Shown here: positions 1 to 8,306 of the stretch, one piece after another
How positions within the stretch are numbered: position 1 is the stretch's first letter
Layout: the number at the start of each line of letters is the position of its first letter
DNA from: Verrucomicrobiales bacterium
GTDB lineage: Bacteria > Verrucomicrobiota > Verrucomicrobiia > Limisphaerales > UBA9464
Direction of reading: 5' to 3'
Length of the DNA: 64,000 nt
Assembly (NCBI GenBank): GCA_027489875.1
Contig: JAIXZE010000077.1
Location: 1 to 64,000 of the forward strand
Made by a program: the position numbers and the translations under genes
The notes under the pieces: generated by a model
The model's database searches: none
What the model was told of the DNA's origin: nothing
Seen by the model: the letters and a program-made list of their open reading frames with translations, nothing else

Positions 1-429
1 CTTTGGGCGACGTCCTTCCTCGGCAAGAAGGGCCCCACCCTCGAGGTGGAGAAGTGGATGGGCACCGAACCCAAGCGGGAGGGGCGCTGGATCCTCATCG
101 ATTTCTGGGCGACGTGGTGTGGTCCCTGTCGCAAGGCGATCCCTGAACTCAACACCTTCCACAAGCAGTTCGGCGACCGGTTGGTGGTGATCGGGATCAC
201 GGATGAATCGGAGGAAGTGATCCGGAAGATGAAGACGCCGGTGCTCGAGTATTTCCAGGCGATCGACACCCAGAAGCGCACCTCGAAGGCGTATGGCGTT
301 TCCGGCATTCCCCACGTGGTGATCCTCGATCCCGAGGGCATTGTCCGCTGGGAAGGCTACCCGCTGCTCGATGGCCATGAACTGACCGCGAAGGTGATCG
401 AAGGATTGCTGCCGGCGAAGAAGGGCTGA
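1..429 (+). CDS. Thioredoxin-like (TlpA/ResA type) protein, 5' end outside window
   Basis: The reading frame is open from base 1, so this is the C-terminal part of a longer protein; the GTG at 46 is probably an internal valine. About 35 residues in, the frame reads FWATWCGPCRKAIPEL, the redox-active CxxC of the thioredoxin fold. A cis-proline segment (GVSGIPHVVILDPEG) follows, then a typical last strand and helix ending LLPAKKG. Thioredoxin domains of the TlpA/ResA kind usually act outside the cytoplasm as thiol-disulfide reductants, and many in this phylum are C-terminal domains of larger exported proteins. The N-terminal part is missing, so export and the full architecture cannot be judged. 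The family call is secure; the specific role is not. Confidence 0.88.
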   Translation, partial: LWATSFLGKKGPTLEVEKWMGTEPKREGRWILIDFWATWCGPCRKAIPELNTFHKQFGDRLVVIGITDESEEVIRKMKTPVLEYFQAIDTQKRTSKAYGVSGIPHVVILDPEGIVRWEGYPLLDGHELTAKVIEGLLPAKKG

Positions 430-637
430 GGCCCAGGCGGATCTGCTGACCGGGGATGAGATCCCCTTCGTACGGGACGGTCTGCGGGACGGAGAACACA
501 TCCGCCACGAGATGCACCGGTGGTTCGAGGCGGCCCTGGCGGCACAGACCGTGCTGTGGCAGTTGGTGCGGGGCTCGCGCGAGGAACGGTTGGAGGCCGC
601 GTTGATGCGGATCCGGACGTTGGCGGGTCTGGGATGA
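428..637 (+). other. Possible small coding segment just downstream of the thioredoxin gene
   Basis: A second frame opens near the thioredoxin stop and runs to a TGA at 635-637. It has protein-like composition, including DLLTGDEIPFVRDGLRDGEH followed by a helical, Arg/Glu/Ala-rich tail. The first ATG is at 512 (41 codons); nothing better than CTG precedes it. It may be a very small gene, a gene with a rare start, or the remnant of a longer gene whose 5' part was lost. No family is recognised. Confidence 0.3.
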
Positions 638-639
638 CA

Positions 640-1085
640 GGCTCCGGGTGTCTAGTTTTTTGTTCCTTTCGGCCAAATCCTCAGGGAGTCGAGAAGTGGG
701 GTGGTCGAAAGACACGCAGGAGACGCAAGAAAGGTGGGCGGTGGATCGGTGGGATTCTTTGGCGGAATGGTCGGGGGGATCTGTCGCCCCGCTGGGGCTG
801 GGCTCCCATTCTGACATGGAATCCAACGCTCACGCGGTGGGCTATCCTCTTTGGGTGCTTCGCACCTGGGGGCAAACTGAGCCGCCGTCCAAGCCTGATC
901 CCGGGCTTATTCGGTCAGAGCGGAAATGGTCGTCCCAGGGCAAACCTGTGGTTCGCCCCTTCAGGGCTTTGGACCTTATCGGGCGGATTCCCGGGGCGAT
1001 GCCCCGGGCTGAAGTAGGACGCCCCCTTGGGGCTGGGGCAGGTCGCCCCGTTGGGTTTCTGTGTCTTTCGGTGCTCCGCACCTGA
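640..1085. repeat. Intergenic stretch with many short tri-loop hairpins
   Basis: No convincing gene is visible here. The stretch carries at least five short inverted repeats with three-base loops: GCCCC-GCT-GGGGC at 786-798, GGTGC-TTC-GCACC at 854-866, CCCGGGGC-GAT-GCCCCGGG at 990-1008, GCCCC-CTT-GGGGC at 1021-1033 and GGTGC-TCC-GCACC at 1070-1082. Two of the hairpin types occur twice with only the loop changed, which suggests a decayed dispersed repeat. Those nearest 1092 lie just beyond the lpxA stop (minus strand) and could help end that transcript, although there is no T-tract. Confidence 0.5.
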
Positions 1086-1091
1086 AGCCGC

Positions 1092-1868
1092 CTACTTCGC
1101 CAGACCGCGTTCGCTGGACTGGGTGAAGGCGACGAGGTGTCGGACTTCGGGGGATTCGCCGAGTTCGGCCTCGATGCGGGCGAGGGCGTTGGCGGTGGTG
1201 AGGCCGGAGCGGAACAGGACCTTGTAGGCCTTGGTGAGCTGGCTGATGGCCTCGGCAGAGAAGCCGGCACGTTCGAGTCCGACCTTGTTGGTGAAGCGGG
1301 TCTCGGCGGGGTTGCCGTCGGCCATCATGAACGGGGCGATGTCCTGAACGACCTTGGCGCATCCGCCGATCATGGCGTGGCGTCCGATGCGGCAGAACTG
1401 ATGGACGGCGGCGAGGCCGCCAATGACGACGTGGTCCTCGACGGTGACGTGGCCGGCGAGGGTGGCCACGTTGGACATGATCACGTGGCTGCCGACACGG
1501 ACGTCGTGGGCGAGGTGGGTGTAGGCGAGGAAATGGTTGTGGGAACCGACAACGGTGGACTGGCCGTCCGCGGTGGCGGCATGGACGGTGGCGTACTCGC
1601 GGAAGACGTTGTGGTCGCCGATGCGGACGTAGGTGGTGCCGCCGCGGTACTTCAGGTCCTGGGTCTTTCCGCCGAGGCAGGCGAAGGGGAACACTTCGTT
1701 GTCCGATCCCAGCTCCGTGCGTCCCTCGATGACGACGTGGGAATGCAGGGTGCAACGCGGCCCAAGGACGACGTGCTCGCCGAGGACGCAGAAGGGTCCG
1801 ACGGTGCAATCCTCGCCGAGGATGGCGTTGGGATGGATGACGGCGGAAGGATGGATGGACGTCGGCAT
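1092..1868 (-). CDS. lpxA: Acyl-[ACP]--UDP-N-acetylglucosamine O-acyltransferase (LpxA)
   Basis: LpxA transfers a 3-hydroxyacyl chain from acyl carrier protein to the 3-OH of UDP-GlcNAc, the first step of lipid A synthesis in the cytoplasm. The 258-residue length is normal for the family. The N-terminal two thirds is a left-handed beta-helix of hexapeptide repeats (IHPSAVIHPNAILGED and onward). The segment AYTHLAHD places His121 where the catalytic histidine of E. coli LpxA (His125) lies. The C-terminal third is the usual helical domain (GLTTANALARIEAEL). The gene starts 31 bp after the lpxC/fabZ stop on the same strand, so the two are almost certainly co-transcribed. Together they cover the first two lipid A steps and the dehydratase that competes for the same hydroxyacyl-ACP. 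Confidence 0.95.
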   Translation of the reverse strand: MPTSIHPSAVIHPNAILGEDCTVGPFCVLGEHVVLGPRCTLHSHVVIEGRTELGSDNEVFPFACLGGKTQDLKYRGGTTYVRIGDHNVFREYATVHAATADGQSTVVGSHNHFLAYTHLAHDVRVGSHVIMSNVATLAGHVTVEDHVVIGGLAAVHQFCRIGRHAMIGGCAKVVQDIAPFMMADGNPAETRFTNKVGLERAGFSAEAISQLTKAYKVLFRSGLTTANALARIEAELGESPEVRHLVAFTQSSERGLAK

Positions 1869-1899
1869 GGCCGTGGATGCAGTGGCGGGGCAGGGCGGG

Positions 1900-3306
1900 T
1901 CAGCGGTCCATCAGCATGAACGTGACGTTGGCCTCGGAGACGGCCTCGCCGTTGACGGAGCAGACGCCGCGGGCCTTTCCGATCTTGCCGCGGGACTTGG
2001 TCATCTCGACCTCGATGATGAGGCTGTCACCGGGGCGGACGGGCTTGCGCCATTTGACGTCCTCGGCGGACATGAAGTAGGCGAGTTTCCCGGCATTCTC
2101 GGCCTGGCGCATCATGAGGATGCCGGCGACCTGCGCGATGGCTTCGAGCTGGAGGACGCCCGGCATGATGGGATGCCCGGGAAAGTGGCCCTCGAAATAC
2201 GGCTCGCCGATGGTGACCTGCTTGAGGGCGGTGATCTTGTTGCCCTCGATGCGCGTGACGCGGTCGACCATCAGGAAGGGCGGGCGATGCGGGAGGATGC
2301 GCATGACCTGCATGATGTCGAGGGTGGCCCCATCGCGGATGAGGGCTTCCGTGGAATCGGGAGTGTGGCTCACGGTGTTGGCGGCGGCCGGTCGTTTCTC
2401 GGCGGGTTTCTCCTGCGGAGGACGTTCCTGGGGTTGCGCGGGGGGCGGAGCGAAAGTCTGGGCAGCCTCGATGGGCTTGCGCATCTGGGAGGTGAGGACG
2501 CGGGCCAGTTCCGTATTGGCGTGGTGGCTGGGGCGGACGGCGATGATGTGGGCGTGGATCGGCCGTCCGATGAGTGCCAGGTCCCCGATGATGTCGAGGA
2601 TCTTGTGCCGCACGAACTCCTCGCGGTAACGGAGGGGTTCGTTGGTGAGGATGGCGTCGTCTCGGATGACGATGGCATTCTCGAGGGATCCGCCCTTGAT
2701 GAGGCCGTTGCGGATGAGGAACTCGATCTCCTCGAAGAAGCAGAAGGTGCGGGCGTGGGCGATTTCCTTGTCCCAGGTCTCGGGGGTGATCTCGGTGCTG
2801 TAGTACTGGGTGAAGCGCCCGCCGCGGTCGGAACTCGTGCAGGTGATCTTGAATCCGTTGTGCGGGAAGACGGCCATCTGGGTTTCCCCGACCGTCAGTT
2901 CGAGGGGGGCCGTGACGCGGAACGGTTCGAAGGTCTCGTTCTGGGCCACGGAACCAGCCTCGCGCAGGATCCGTGCGAACTCGCGGGCGGAACCGTCGGC
3001 GATGGGGGGTTCGTTGGCGTCGAGTTCCACGATGGCGTTGTGGATGCCGACGCCCGCGAGGGCCGCGAGGACGTGTTCGACCGTGTGGATCTTGACGTGC
3101 CCCTTGGTGATGGTGGTGGAGCGTTGGGTCTCCGTGACGTACTCGGCGCGCGCCTCGATTTCAGGCTTTCCTTCGAGGTCGACGCGGCGGAAGCGGATGC
3201 CGGTGTTGGGAGGCGCCGGAAGCAGGGTCAGGGTGACCTTGTTTCCGGAATGGAGTCCGATGCCGGCGTAAGTCGCCGGGTTCTTGAGTGTGTGCTGTTG
3301 CGGCAC
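1900..3306 (-). CDS. lpxC/fabZ: Bifunctional UDP-3-O-acyl-GlcNAc deacetylase / 3-hydroxyacyl-ACP dehydratase (LpxC-FabZ fusion)
   Basis: This 468-residue protein joins two enzymes. Residues about 1-280 are LpxC, the zinc-dependent deacetylase that commits flux to lipid A; HTVEH (His74, His78) and FVRHKILDIIGD (His234, Asp238) match its zinc-ligand motifs. A Pro/Gln/Glu-rich linker at about 283-315 leads to FabZ at about 325-468, with HRPPFLMVD and the catalytic pair in FEGHFPGHP (His374) and LQLEAIAQ (Glu388). FabZ dehydrates 3-hydroxyacyl-ACP in fatty acid elongation, so the fusion holds together enzymes at the branch between phospholipid and lipid A. Such fusions are known in Bacteroidota and PVC bacteria. 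All key residues look intact. lpxA follows 31 bp downstream. Confidence 0.96.
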   Translation of the reverse strand: MPQQHTLKNPATYAGIGLHSGNKVTLTLLPAPPNTGIRFRRVDLEGKPEIEARAEYVTETQRSTTITKGHVKIHTVEHVLAALAGVGIHNAIVELDANEPPIADGSAREFARILREAGSVAQNETFEPFRVTAPLELTVGETQMAVFPHNGFKITCTSSDRGGRFTQYYSTEITPETWDKEIAHARTFCFFEEIEFLIRNGLIKGGSLENAIVIRDDAILTNEPLRYREEFVRHKILDIIGDLALIGRPIHAHIIAVRPSHHANTELARVLTSQMRKPIEAAQTFAPPPAQPQERPPQEKPAEKRPAAANTVSHTPDSTEALIRDGATLDIMQVMRILPHRPPFLMVDRVTRIEGNKITALKQVTIGEPYFEGHFPGHPIMPGVLQLEAIAQVAGILMMRQAENAGKLAYFMSAEDVKWRKPVRPGDSLIIEVEMTKSRGKIGKARGVCSVNGEAVSEANVTFMLMDR

Positions 3307-3414
3307 GGGGCGGAGTTGTAACCAACGGGGTTGCCACGGCGCAACGGGTCAGTTCGTCAAGTTTCAGGGGAAGATCCCAGTCGCCAGTTCCCGGTTTCCA
3401 GATTCCTTCGCCGC

Positions 3415-3548
3415 GGGCGCATCTTGACACTGCCCCGTTTGAGAACGGGAACGGGGTGGCGATGTCCTCATCGCCCTACGAAAGTTTTGGAACGGCGACG
3501 AGGATGTCGCCACCCCGTTCCATGCGAGGGCAGTGTCAAGATGCGCCC
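3415..3548. mobile_element. MITE-like palindromic element, copy 1 of 5
   Basis: This 134 bp element starts GGGCGCATCTTGACACTGCC and ends with the reverse complement of the same sequence (about 21 bp perfect). Inside are two short stem-loops, GGCGATG-TCCT-CATCGCC and GGCGACG-AGGA-TGTCGCC. It is flanked by a perfect 9-bp direct repeat, CTTCGCCGC (3406-3414 and 3549-3557), read as a target-site duplication. It carries no gene. It sits between lpxC/fabZ and the sugar isomerase, in the opposite orientation to copies 2-4. The rest of this gap holds only a GC hairpin at 3570-3591. Confidence 0.88.
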
Positions 3549-3631
3549 CTTCGCCGCCGGGTGGGGGCACCCGGCCTTCATTGCGGCCGGGCTTCACACT
3601 TGAATCCTGAAACTTGAAACTCCCCCCCCGG

Positions 3632-4684
3632 TCAGGCCTTCCAGCCGTGGTTTTCGCGGACCTGGAGCATGGCGGCGAGGATGTTGTTCCACGTGTCCTG
3701 CTTGGTCATGGTGTCGTTGGGGAACATGCAACCGTCCCAGCAGATGTGCTTGGTCTTCTTGGTGACCTTGCCGGCGTCGTCTCGGAGCCAATAGGAGGCG
3801 TCGCGGGGGACGTTCAGCTTGCCGTTGGGATCGTTGACGACGCAGTGCTTGCCGGTCTTGTCGTGGGAGCCGGAGCCTTTGACCGTGGCGTCGTTCTGGG
3901 CGACGTGGAAGTCGAACATCCACGGGCGCAGGGCGGACGTCATCTTCTTCATGGCCTTGTGGAAGGCTTCGGGTTCCCAGTGGAACTTGGGCGGCACGAT
4001 GCGGTGCTCGGGCGCGTTGTAGCCGAGGGTGTAGAGGAGGGTGTGCGCCATGTCCGCCTGGAAGCCGACGACCTTGGGCATGTCGGTTTCTTCGAGGGTC
4101 TGGAGCATGTACTTCCAGGAGTGCATGCCGGCCCAGCAGATCTCGCCTTCGGCAGCGAGGCGTTCGCCGAGGTCCTTGGCGACCTTCCCACCCTCGCGGA
4201 ACGTCTGGGCGATGATCTTGGTGTTGGCCTTGGGATTCGTCGCCCAGTCATGGACGCCGGCGGCGGAATCGATGCGGACGATGCCGTAGGGGCGGACGCC
4301 GAGTTCGCGGAGCTTGGAAGCGATGCGGCAGGCCTTGCGGACGGCCGCGACCCAGTTGGCGCGTTTGGTGGCGTCGCCCATGGCGGAACCGTCGAACCAG
4401 ACGGGGGCCACCACGGAACCCACGACGAACCCCTTGGACTGGATCTTCTCGGCGAGGGCCTTGATGCCGTCGTCGGAGATGTCGATGTCGACGTGCGGGT
4501 TGTAGAGGAAGAGGTCGACGCCATCGAACTTCTGCCCGTTGACCTCCGCCTTGGCGGTGAGGTCGAGCATGGTGTCGAGGTCGATGAACGGTTCGGCGCC
4601 GGGGCTGCCCTTGCCGACGAGGCCGGGCCACATGGCGTTGTGGAGTTTCGGGAAATTGTTGGAAGCGGCGGCAGGAGTGCTCAT
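3632..4684 (-). CDS. Sugar isomerase/epimerase-like TIM-barrel protein (xylose isomerase-like)
   Basis: The chosen start is ATG at 4684 ([11 protein letters not shown]), giving 350 residues. The frame stays open further upstream, but that part runs into the divergent gcvP region and does not look coding. The protein has the features of a xylose-isomerase-like TIM barrel: acidic and histidine residues at strand ends ([63 protein letters not shown]) suited to a divalent metal and sugar phosphate or sugar. There is no signal peptide, so it is cytoplasmic. Substrate cannot be deduced: this superfamily covers isomerases, epimerases and dehydratases, and no sugar kinase or transporter lies beside it. 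Downstream is the first MITE-like element. Confidence 0.75.
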   Translation of the reverse strand: MSTPAAASNNFPKLHNAMWPGLVGKGSPGAEPFIDLDTMLDLTAKAEVNGQKFDGVDLFLYNPHVDIDISDDGIKALAEKIQSKGFVVGSVVAPVWFDGSAMGDATKRANWVAAVRKACRIASKLRELGVRPYGIVRIDSAAGVHDWATNPKANTKIIAQTFREGGKVAKDLGERLAAEGEICWAGMHSWKYMLQTLEETDMPKVVGFQADMAHTLLYTLGYNAPEHRIVPPKFHWEPEAFHKAMKKMTSALRPWMFDFHVAQNDATVKGSGSHDKTGKHCVVNDPNGKLNVPRDASYWLRDDAGKVTKKTKHICWDGCMFPNDTMTKQDTWNNILAAMLQVRENHGWKA

Positions 4685-4835
4685 GGCGTGGAGATGATGG
4701 GGCTTAGTTGCCGGAAAGCGGGCTTCACGGCAAGGACGAGTTCGTCCGGACTGCAATTGGGAGCAAAACCCGCTTGCCCGTGCGGGGTCCGGGCCTAACG
4801 TCGCCCCTTCCGCCGCCGGCGGATCCGATCTCTTC

Positions 4836-7730
4836 ATGAGCCACGTCACCGACCATTCGCGGGGCGACCATCGTCTGCCCCATCCTGACCGTTTTGTCCG
4901 TCGCCACATTGGTCCGTCCGAAGCGGACCAGCAGGCGATGCTGAAAGAGTTGGGGTTTGAAACCCTGGCTGCCCTGACCGAGGCCGCGGTGCCGGCGACG
5001 ATCCGGGTGTCGAAACCGATGGACCTGCCGCCGGCCCTGTCCGAGAGCGAAGCGCTGGCCCACCTGCGGTCGATCGCGTCGAAGAACCAGGTTTTCCGGT
5101 CGTACATTGGCGTTGGCTACTACGGAACGGTGACCCCGCCGGTGATCCAGCGGAACATCCTCGAGAATCCGGGTTGGTACACCCAGTACACGCCGTACCA
5201 GGCGGAGATCTCGCAGGGGCGGTTGGAAGGGTTGCTGAACTTCCAGACCATGGTCTGCGACCTGACGGCGATGGACATTGCCAATGCCTCGCTGCTGGAC
5301 GAGGCCACCGCGTGCGCCGAGGCGATGATGCTGTGTCACCGGGTGAAGGAAGGGGAAGGCGCTGAACGGAACACCTTCTTCGTTTCCTCGGATTGCCATC
5401 CGCAGAATGTCGATCTGGTGCGGACACGCGCCAAGGCGCTGGGGTTGGAGGTCGTGGTGGGCGACTGGCGAACGTTTGCGTTTGGGCCGCAGGTGTTCGG
5501 TGCGCTGGTGCAATACCCGGGCACCTCGGGGGTGGTGGAGGATTTCACGGCGTTCACGACGGCGGCCCATGCAGCCGGGGCGATGGTGGTGGTAGCCACG
5601 GACCTGCTGGCGCTGACGCTCCTGAAGGCTCCCGGGGAGTTCGGAGCCGATGTGGCCGTGGGCAGCGCGCAGCGGTTCGGTGTTCCGCTCGGATACGGCG
5701 GACCGCACGCCGCCTTCTTTGCGACGCGCGACGCGTTCAAGCGCCAGATGCCCGGTCGGCTGGTGGGCGTCTCCAAGGATGCCCGGGGGCGGCCGGCGCT
5801 GCGGCTTTCGCTGGGAACGCGCGAGCAACACATCCGACGCGACAAGGCGACCTCGAACATCTGCACGGCGCAGGCGCTGTTGGCGAACATGGCGATGGCT
5901 TATGCGGCCTACCATGGTCCGGACGGACTGAAAGGCATCGCCCAACGGGTGACCCGGCTCACGTCCATCCTGGCCGGCGGCCTGCGGAAGCTGGGGCACC
6001 GCATCGTGAACGGGAGCTTCTTCGACACCCTGACCGTCGAGTTGGTGGGAACGACCGCGGCAGACGTGCATCGGATCGCCGCTCAGCATCACGTTAATTT
6101 GCGGGCGCTGGACGCGAAGCATGTGGGGGTCTCGCTGGATGAAGCGACGACGGTCTCGGAGATCGAGGCGCTGCTGAAGATCTTCCACGGCGGCAATGCG
6201 GTCGCCTTCGACGTGATGTCCGTGGCCGCCGACTCCGGTCTTCCTGCGGCCATGGGACGGACCTCTCCCTACCTCCAGAATGCCGTGTTCCAGGAGCACC
6301 ACAGCGAGACCGAGATGCTGCGGTACCTGCGGCGGTTGGAGTCCAAGGATCTGTCGCTCTGCCACTCGATGATCCCGCTGGGCAGTTGCACGATGAAGCT
6401 CAACGCCTCCGCGGAGATGTTCCCGGTGAGTTGGCCGGAGTTTGCGGGCATCCATCCGTTTGCGCCGTTGTCGCAGACCCGGGGTTACCAGCAGCTGTTC
6501 GATGAGTTGGAGGCGTGGTTGTCGGAGGCGACGGGCTTTGCGGGTGTTTCCCTGCAACCGAATGCCGGGTCGCAAGGCGAGTACGCCGGGTTGTTGGTGA
6601 TCCGCGCGTATCACGAAAGCCGGGGTGAAGGCCGTCGCAGTGTGTGCCTGATTCCCACCAGCGCCCATGGGACGAATCCGGCTTCGGCCGTGATGGCCGG
6701 TTTCTCGGTGGTGCCGGTGGCCTGCGATGCGAGCGGCAACATCGACATCCCTGACCTCAAGGCAAAGGTGGCGGCGCATGCCTCGGACCTTGCGTGCCTG
6801 ATGGTGACGTATCCCTCGACCCACGGTGTGTTCGAAGCGGGGATCAAGGAGATCTGCGAAGTGGTGCACGCCGCCGGCGGCCAGGTCTACATGGACGGTG
6901 CCAACATGAACGCTCAGGTCGGATTGACCTCGCCGGGTGCCATCGGCGCGGACGTCTGCCACCTGAACCTCCACAAGACCTTCTGCATCCCTCACGGGGG
7001 CGGTGGTCCCGGAGTGGGCCCCATCGCGGTTGCGGAGCATCTGGTGCCGTTCCTTCCCGGTCATCCGGTGGTCAACCTCGGGGGTGAGGACCCGATCGGC
7101 GCCGTATCTGCCGCGCCGTGGGGATCCGCCAGCATCTGTACGATTCCGTGGATGTACATCGCGATGATGGGTCCGGAGGGGCTCAAGCAGGCGACCGAGG
7201 TCGCCATCCTGAACGCCAATTACATCGCCCGCCGTCTGGAGCCGCACTTCGCGACGCTTTACCGCGGCGAGAATGGGTTGGTGGCGCATGAGTGCATCCT
7301 GGACCTGCGCCCGTTCAAGACCGTCACGGCAGAAGACGTGGCCAAGCGCCTCATGGATTACGGATTCCACGCACCGACGTTGAGTTGGCCCGTGGCCGGA
7401 ACGCTGATGGTGGAACCGACGGAATCGGAACCGCGCGCCGAGTTGGATCGATTCATCGAGGCGATGGCGGCGATCCGCGAAGAAATCCAGGCGGTGGAAG
7501 AGGGGCGCGTCGACGCCAAGAACAACCTCCTGAAGAACGCGCCGCACACGGCCGATGTGGTCTGCGGTGATGTGTGGGACCGGCCGTACAGCCGAGCCCA
7601 GGCGGCGTTCCCGGTGCCGGCGTTGAAGGACTTCAAGTTCTGGCCTGCTTCGGCGCGGGTGGACAACGTCTTCGGCGACCGGAACCTGGTCTGTTCGTGT
7701 ATCGGGATGGAGGCCTACGGGCGTCCCTGA
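4836..7730 (+). CDS. gcvP: Glycine dehydrogenase (decarboxylating), P-protein of the glycine cleavage system
   Basis: At 964 residues this is the single-chain P-protein, with the N-terminal (catalytically inactive) and C-terminal PLP halves fused. It decarboxylates glycine and passes the aminomethyl group to the lipoyl arm of H-protein. Typical segments are [14 protein letters not shown] near the start, [30 protein letters not shown], and in the second half [18 protein letters not shown], where Lys714 should form the PLP Schiff base. No gcvT, gcvH or lpd gene is in the window, so this gene stands apart from the rest of the system. A clear intrinsic terminator follows within 55 bp, which suggests a monocistronic unit. 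A 1035-codon open frame lies antisense to it but is a codon-bias shadow. Confidence 0.97.
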   Translation: MSHVTDHSRGDHRLPHPDRFVRRHIGPSEADQQAMLKELGFETLAALTEAAVPATIRVSKPMDLPPALSESEALAHLRSIASKNQVFRSYIGVGYYGTVTPPVIQRNILENPGWYTQYTPYQAEISQGRLEGLLNFQTMVCDLTAMDIANASLLDEATACAEAMMLCHRVKEGEGAERNTFFVSSDCHPQNVDLVRTRAKALGLEVVVGDWRTFAFGPQVFGALVQYPGTSGVVEDFTAFTTAAHAAGAMVVVATDLLALTLLKAPGEFGADVAVGSAQRFGVPLGYGGPHAAFFATRDAFKRQMPGRLVGVSKDARGRPALRLSLGTREQHIRRDKATSNICTAQALLANMAMAYAAYHGPDGLKGIAQRVTRLTSILAGGLRKLGHRIVNGSFFDTLTVELVGTTAADVHRIAAQHHVNLRALDAKHVGVSLDEATTVSEIEALLKIFHGGNAVAFDVMSVAADSGLPAAMGRTSPYLQNAVFQEHHSETEMLRYLRRLESKDLSLCHSMIPLGSCTMKLNASAEMFPVSWPEFAGIHPFAPLSQTRGYQQLFDELEAWLSEATGFAGVSLQPNAGSQGEYAGLLVIRAYHESRGEGRRSVCLIPTSAHGTNPASAVMAGFSVVPVACDASGNIDIPDLKAKVAAHASDLACLMVTYPSTHGVFEAGIKEICEVVHAAGGQVYMDGANMNAQVGLTSPGAIGADVCHLNLHKTFCIPHGGGGPGVGPIAVAEHLVPFLPGHPVVNLGGEDPIGAVSAAPWGSASICTIPWMYIAMMGPEGLKQATEVAILNANYIARRLEPHFATLYRGENGLVAHECILDLRPFKTVTAEDVAKRLMDYGFHAPTLSWPVAGTLMVEPTESEPRAELDRFIEAMAAIREEIQAVEEGRVDAKNNLLKNAPHTADVVCGDVWDRPYSRAQAAFPVPALKDFKFWPASARVDNVFGDRNLVCSCIGMEAYGRP

Positions 7731-7751
7731 ACCGGTGCTTTCGAAGTCCAG

Positions 7752-7785
7752 AAGCCGCGGAATCCCCAGATTTCGCGGCTTTTTG
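7752..7785 (+). terminator. Intrinsic terminator after gcvP
   Basis: The stem AGCCGCG / CGCGGCT (7753-7759 and 7774-7780) is followed at once by five T residues. It lies 20-50 bp after the gcvP stop and fits a rho-independent terminator. Confidence 0.8.
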
Positions 7786-7789
7786 CGTT

Positions 7790-8306
7790 TTGTTGGGGTG
7801 CGGGTTGAACGGGATTGGGAAAGTTGCAACATATCTTTGACTTCCTCAGCTTGGGACTTGTCAGGCTCGGGAAATCCCGTACACCCTGCGTACGTTCATA
7901 ACGGACAGGGGAGTTGGGATACTCCCTTCTGGAGGAGGCTTTGGAGCGGTTTCGATTTCACCCCCCCCCTTGGAATCGAACCTTCCTGACGCCACCAGGA
8001 GGCCCCACCCGATGGAAACAATGCCGAGGTCGTGCGCCATGGAGCGGCGGCGGAGGCGGGTAATGCTGGCGGTGAAGCCGCCCTTCGATTTCCGCGGGTT
8101 CCCCAAGAGCGCAATGAGAGGTGCCGTACTGTCAGGGACGCGGCTCTGCCGCGTGCAGTCGTTCCGGGTTTCGAAGGACCCGGAGTCGTAGGCTGCGTGT
8201 GGTCCGGAGGTTCCGGAAGCGTCCATGCGGTGGCTGGAGGAAAATCACGGATGGAAGTGATCTCCCGGTGAAGGCCAGGCGCGTTGAGCAAAGGAAGAAC
8301 CAACAC
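7790..8306. other. Long untranslated or unassigned stretch before the SdrD-B repeat gene
   Basis: About 515 bp without a recognisable gene. It contains a C-homopolymer near 7963 and a small perfect hairpin ACGCGGC-TCT-GCCGCGT at 8138-8154. Short open frames cross it, but none has a family signature. It may hold the promoter and a long leader of the downstream surface-protein gene; no convincing -10/-35 pair could be fixed. Confidence 0.4.

Noticed and set aside
520-1085. Overlapping plus-strand frames of 145-165 codons
   Set aside because: They run through the hairpin-rich intergenic stretch, are Trp/Gly/Arg-rich and lack any family signature.
1633-3321. Plus-strand frame of 562 codons across lpxA and lpxC/fabZ
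   Set aside because: Gly/Asp/Val-rich reverse reading of two well-identified minus-strand genes.
3415-3548. Considered whether the palindromic elements are transcription terminators or REP sequences
   Set aside because: They are over 125 bp, lack T-tracts, and each has a distinct 9-bp flanking duplication, which points to transposition and not to a terminator or simple REP.
4685-5107. Upstream extension of the sugar isomerase frame
   Set aside because: The extra 141 residues overlap the start of divergent gcvP, have no domain and are not needed; ATG at 4684 begins the conserved protein.
4725-7832. Open frame of 1035 codons antisense to gcvP
   Set aside because: It is Arg/His/Pro-rich with no family signature and exactly covers the conserved gcvP; it is a codon-bias artefact of high GC third positions.
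7960-7995. Possible tRNA T-arm (GGTTCGATTCC on the minus strand)
   Set aside because: The flanking bases do not pair as a T-stem, and no acceptor or anticodon arm could be built around it.
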